Assembly (NCBI GenBank): GCA_963277665.1
Contig: OY728143.1
Coordinates: 538,938,394 to 539,002,393 of the forward strand
Direction: 5' to 3'
DNA from: Viscum album
Lineage: Eukaryota; Streptophyta; Magnoliopsida; Santalales; Viscaceae
Length of the DNA stretch: 64,000 nucleotides
This document shows, in pieces, positions 63,229 to 64,000 of the stretch; the first letter of the stretch is position 1, and each line of letters begins with the position of its first letter. Below the pieces are notes generated by a model. That model worked only from the letters and a program-made list of their open reading frames with translations. It was not told the DNA's origin and did no database searches. The translations under genes were made by a program, and so were the position numbers.

Positions 63229-64000
63229 AACACCCCAGGTAAATAAATAATATGACATCTTTATATTTTTCCATATTTGTGAATCAAATATAAAATTACA
63301 TTAATGGGTATTCTATGCTCGATGGCGTACCCAATACGCAACAACGAGTTTCTTGGGAATCTTACATTGCACTCTAATAATAAAATAATATTATTTTAAA
63401 TGGTAGTTAACGCCTAGCCGTTGTAAGGGCGGGAATGAACAGAATTAACTACCAAATGATTATATATGTTTGTCAAATATTTTTACTTTTTACAATAAAT
63501 GATAGAGGATTAAAAATGCGAATGAATCCAATTTTAAGCGTAAACATTCTAATATTCTTTAAAAGGTCGATTAACCGCATTTTGACGGCGAACCACTTTT
63601 AAATCCACTTTTGAAAATTTTATGTGTTATATTTGACAAAATAAAATTCTTCTTTAGAATTGGGACATCAAAATTTACTTTGTGTAAGTTTTTGGTATTT
63701 TTCCGAAAACGTTCAATTTTTAATGAATAGTGAAAAATGTTTAATTTTAGTTCAAAACCTCTTTTTAATCTAATTTATTTATATGATTAGAATATTTTTT
63801 TATTTGGTTTTAAAGTTAAATTAGAATATATATTTACTATTTAATTCAATAGTGGTCGATGGAATTAATGTCACTTTGAAATCGGACTTAAACTAGTGTC
63901 AATCTTTTGATACATTTTGTTTCATAAAAACACACTATTTGTTTTGACAGCGGGAATTAATTATTAAATGAATTAATGCAACATATATAATTTGAATTTT
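63229..64000 (+). mobile_element. Start of a Tekay-like LTR in plus orientation, runs off the window
   Basis: Begins TGTAACACCCCAGG, the type of start seen in T1. It resembles the reverse-complemented beginning of the T1 LTR: CTCGATGGCGTACCC-x-ACGCAACAACGAGTTTC at 63318-63352 matches the CTCGATAGC-x-GCGTACG-x-CGAGTTTC block of T1 at 54368-54400, and TTTTTGGTATTTTTCCGAAAACG at about 63689 matches TTTTGGTATTTTTCTGAAAAC of T1. So it is a related but distinct family member inserted into G2. Only the first 772 bp are visible. Confidence 0.7.

Noticed and set aside
1..64000. Endogenous caulimovirus or other viral insertion, tRNA or rRNA genes, bacterial-type operons
   Set aside because: No movement or coat protein motifs, no cloverleaf-like or rRNA sequence, and no ribosome-binding-site-linked gene series seen; all pol motifs fit gypsy or copia elements.

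Overview
The window looks like intergenic nuclear DNA from a plant with a large, repeat-rich genome. It is AT-rich and holds no recognisable host gene, rRNA, tRNA or CRISPR array. The plant assignment rests on the retroelements: Ty3/gypsy elements with a Tekay/Del-type domain order and C-terminal chromodomain, an Angela/BARE-like Ty1/copia element, and primer sites complementary to the initiator-Met tRNA 3' end. The species cannot be read from the sequence.

The window is a nest of LTR retrotransposons. From left to right: (1) a very old minus-strand gypsy element, G1. Its left LTR remnant lies at 1-3594 and its interior at 3595-8025, and the interior resumes after a younger insertion at 19713-20258. 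(2) G3, a complete plus-strand gypsy element at 8026-19707 inside G1, with target duplication TATTT, LTRs of 3422 and 3420 bp, and one gag-pol frame spoiled by about 32 premature stops. (3) A possible right LTR of G1 (about 20.26-23.9 kb), then a degraded coding-like stretch of unknown origin (23.94-25.28 kb) and about 7 kb of very AT-rich sequence with nothing recognisable. (4) G2, another very old minus-strand gypsy. Its left LTR is about 32.4-35.6 kb and contains 23 copies of a 17-bp tandem repeat. Its interior is 35619-38671 and 48396-50392, and its right LTR is 50393-50894 plus 62842-63228. (5) A Ty1/copia element at 38677-48390 (minus) inside the G2 interior, target duplication AAAAC, LTRs of about 1.92 kb. 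(6) A young Tekay-like gypsy, T1, at 50900-62836 (minus) inside the right LTR of G2, target duplication TAGTA, LTRs both 3596 bp. (7) The start of a related LTR in plus orientation at 63229, running off the window.

The nesting order agrees with decay. G1 and G2 are recognisable only from pol motifs, copia and G3 have diverged LTRs, and the T1 LTRs differ by about 3% in the parts I compared. T1 is almost intact: gag-pol is one frame broken by a single TGA inside integrase, and three Gag zinc-knuckle cysteines are replaced. With the younger insertions removed, the inferred interiors of G1 (about 5.0 kb) and G2 (about 5.05 kb) match those of T1 (4.75 kb) and G3 (4.84 kb), which supports the reconstruction.

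I see no convincing new biological system. The most unusual items are the 17-bp array; the in-frame 39-bp and 99-bp arrays kept in both LTRs of G3; a family of short imperfect palindromes (ACACG-N-CGTGT) shared by a gypsy LTR and an unrelated copia LTR and leader; a GC-rich CGTACGTACG repeat in the T1 LTR; and the unknown coding-like stretch at 23.94-25.28 kb.
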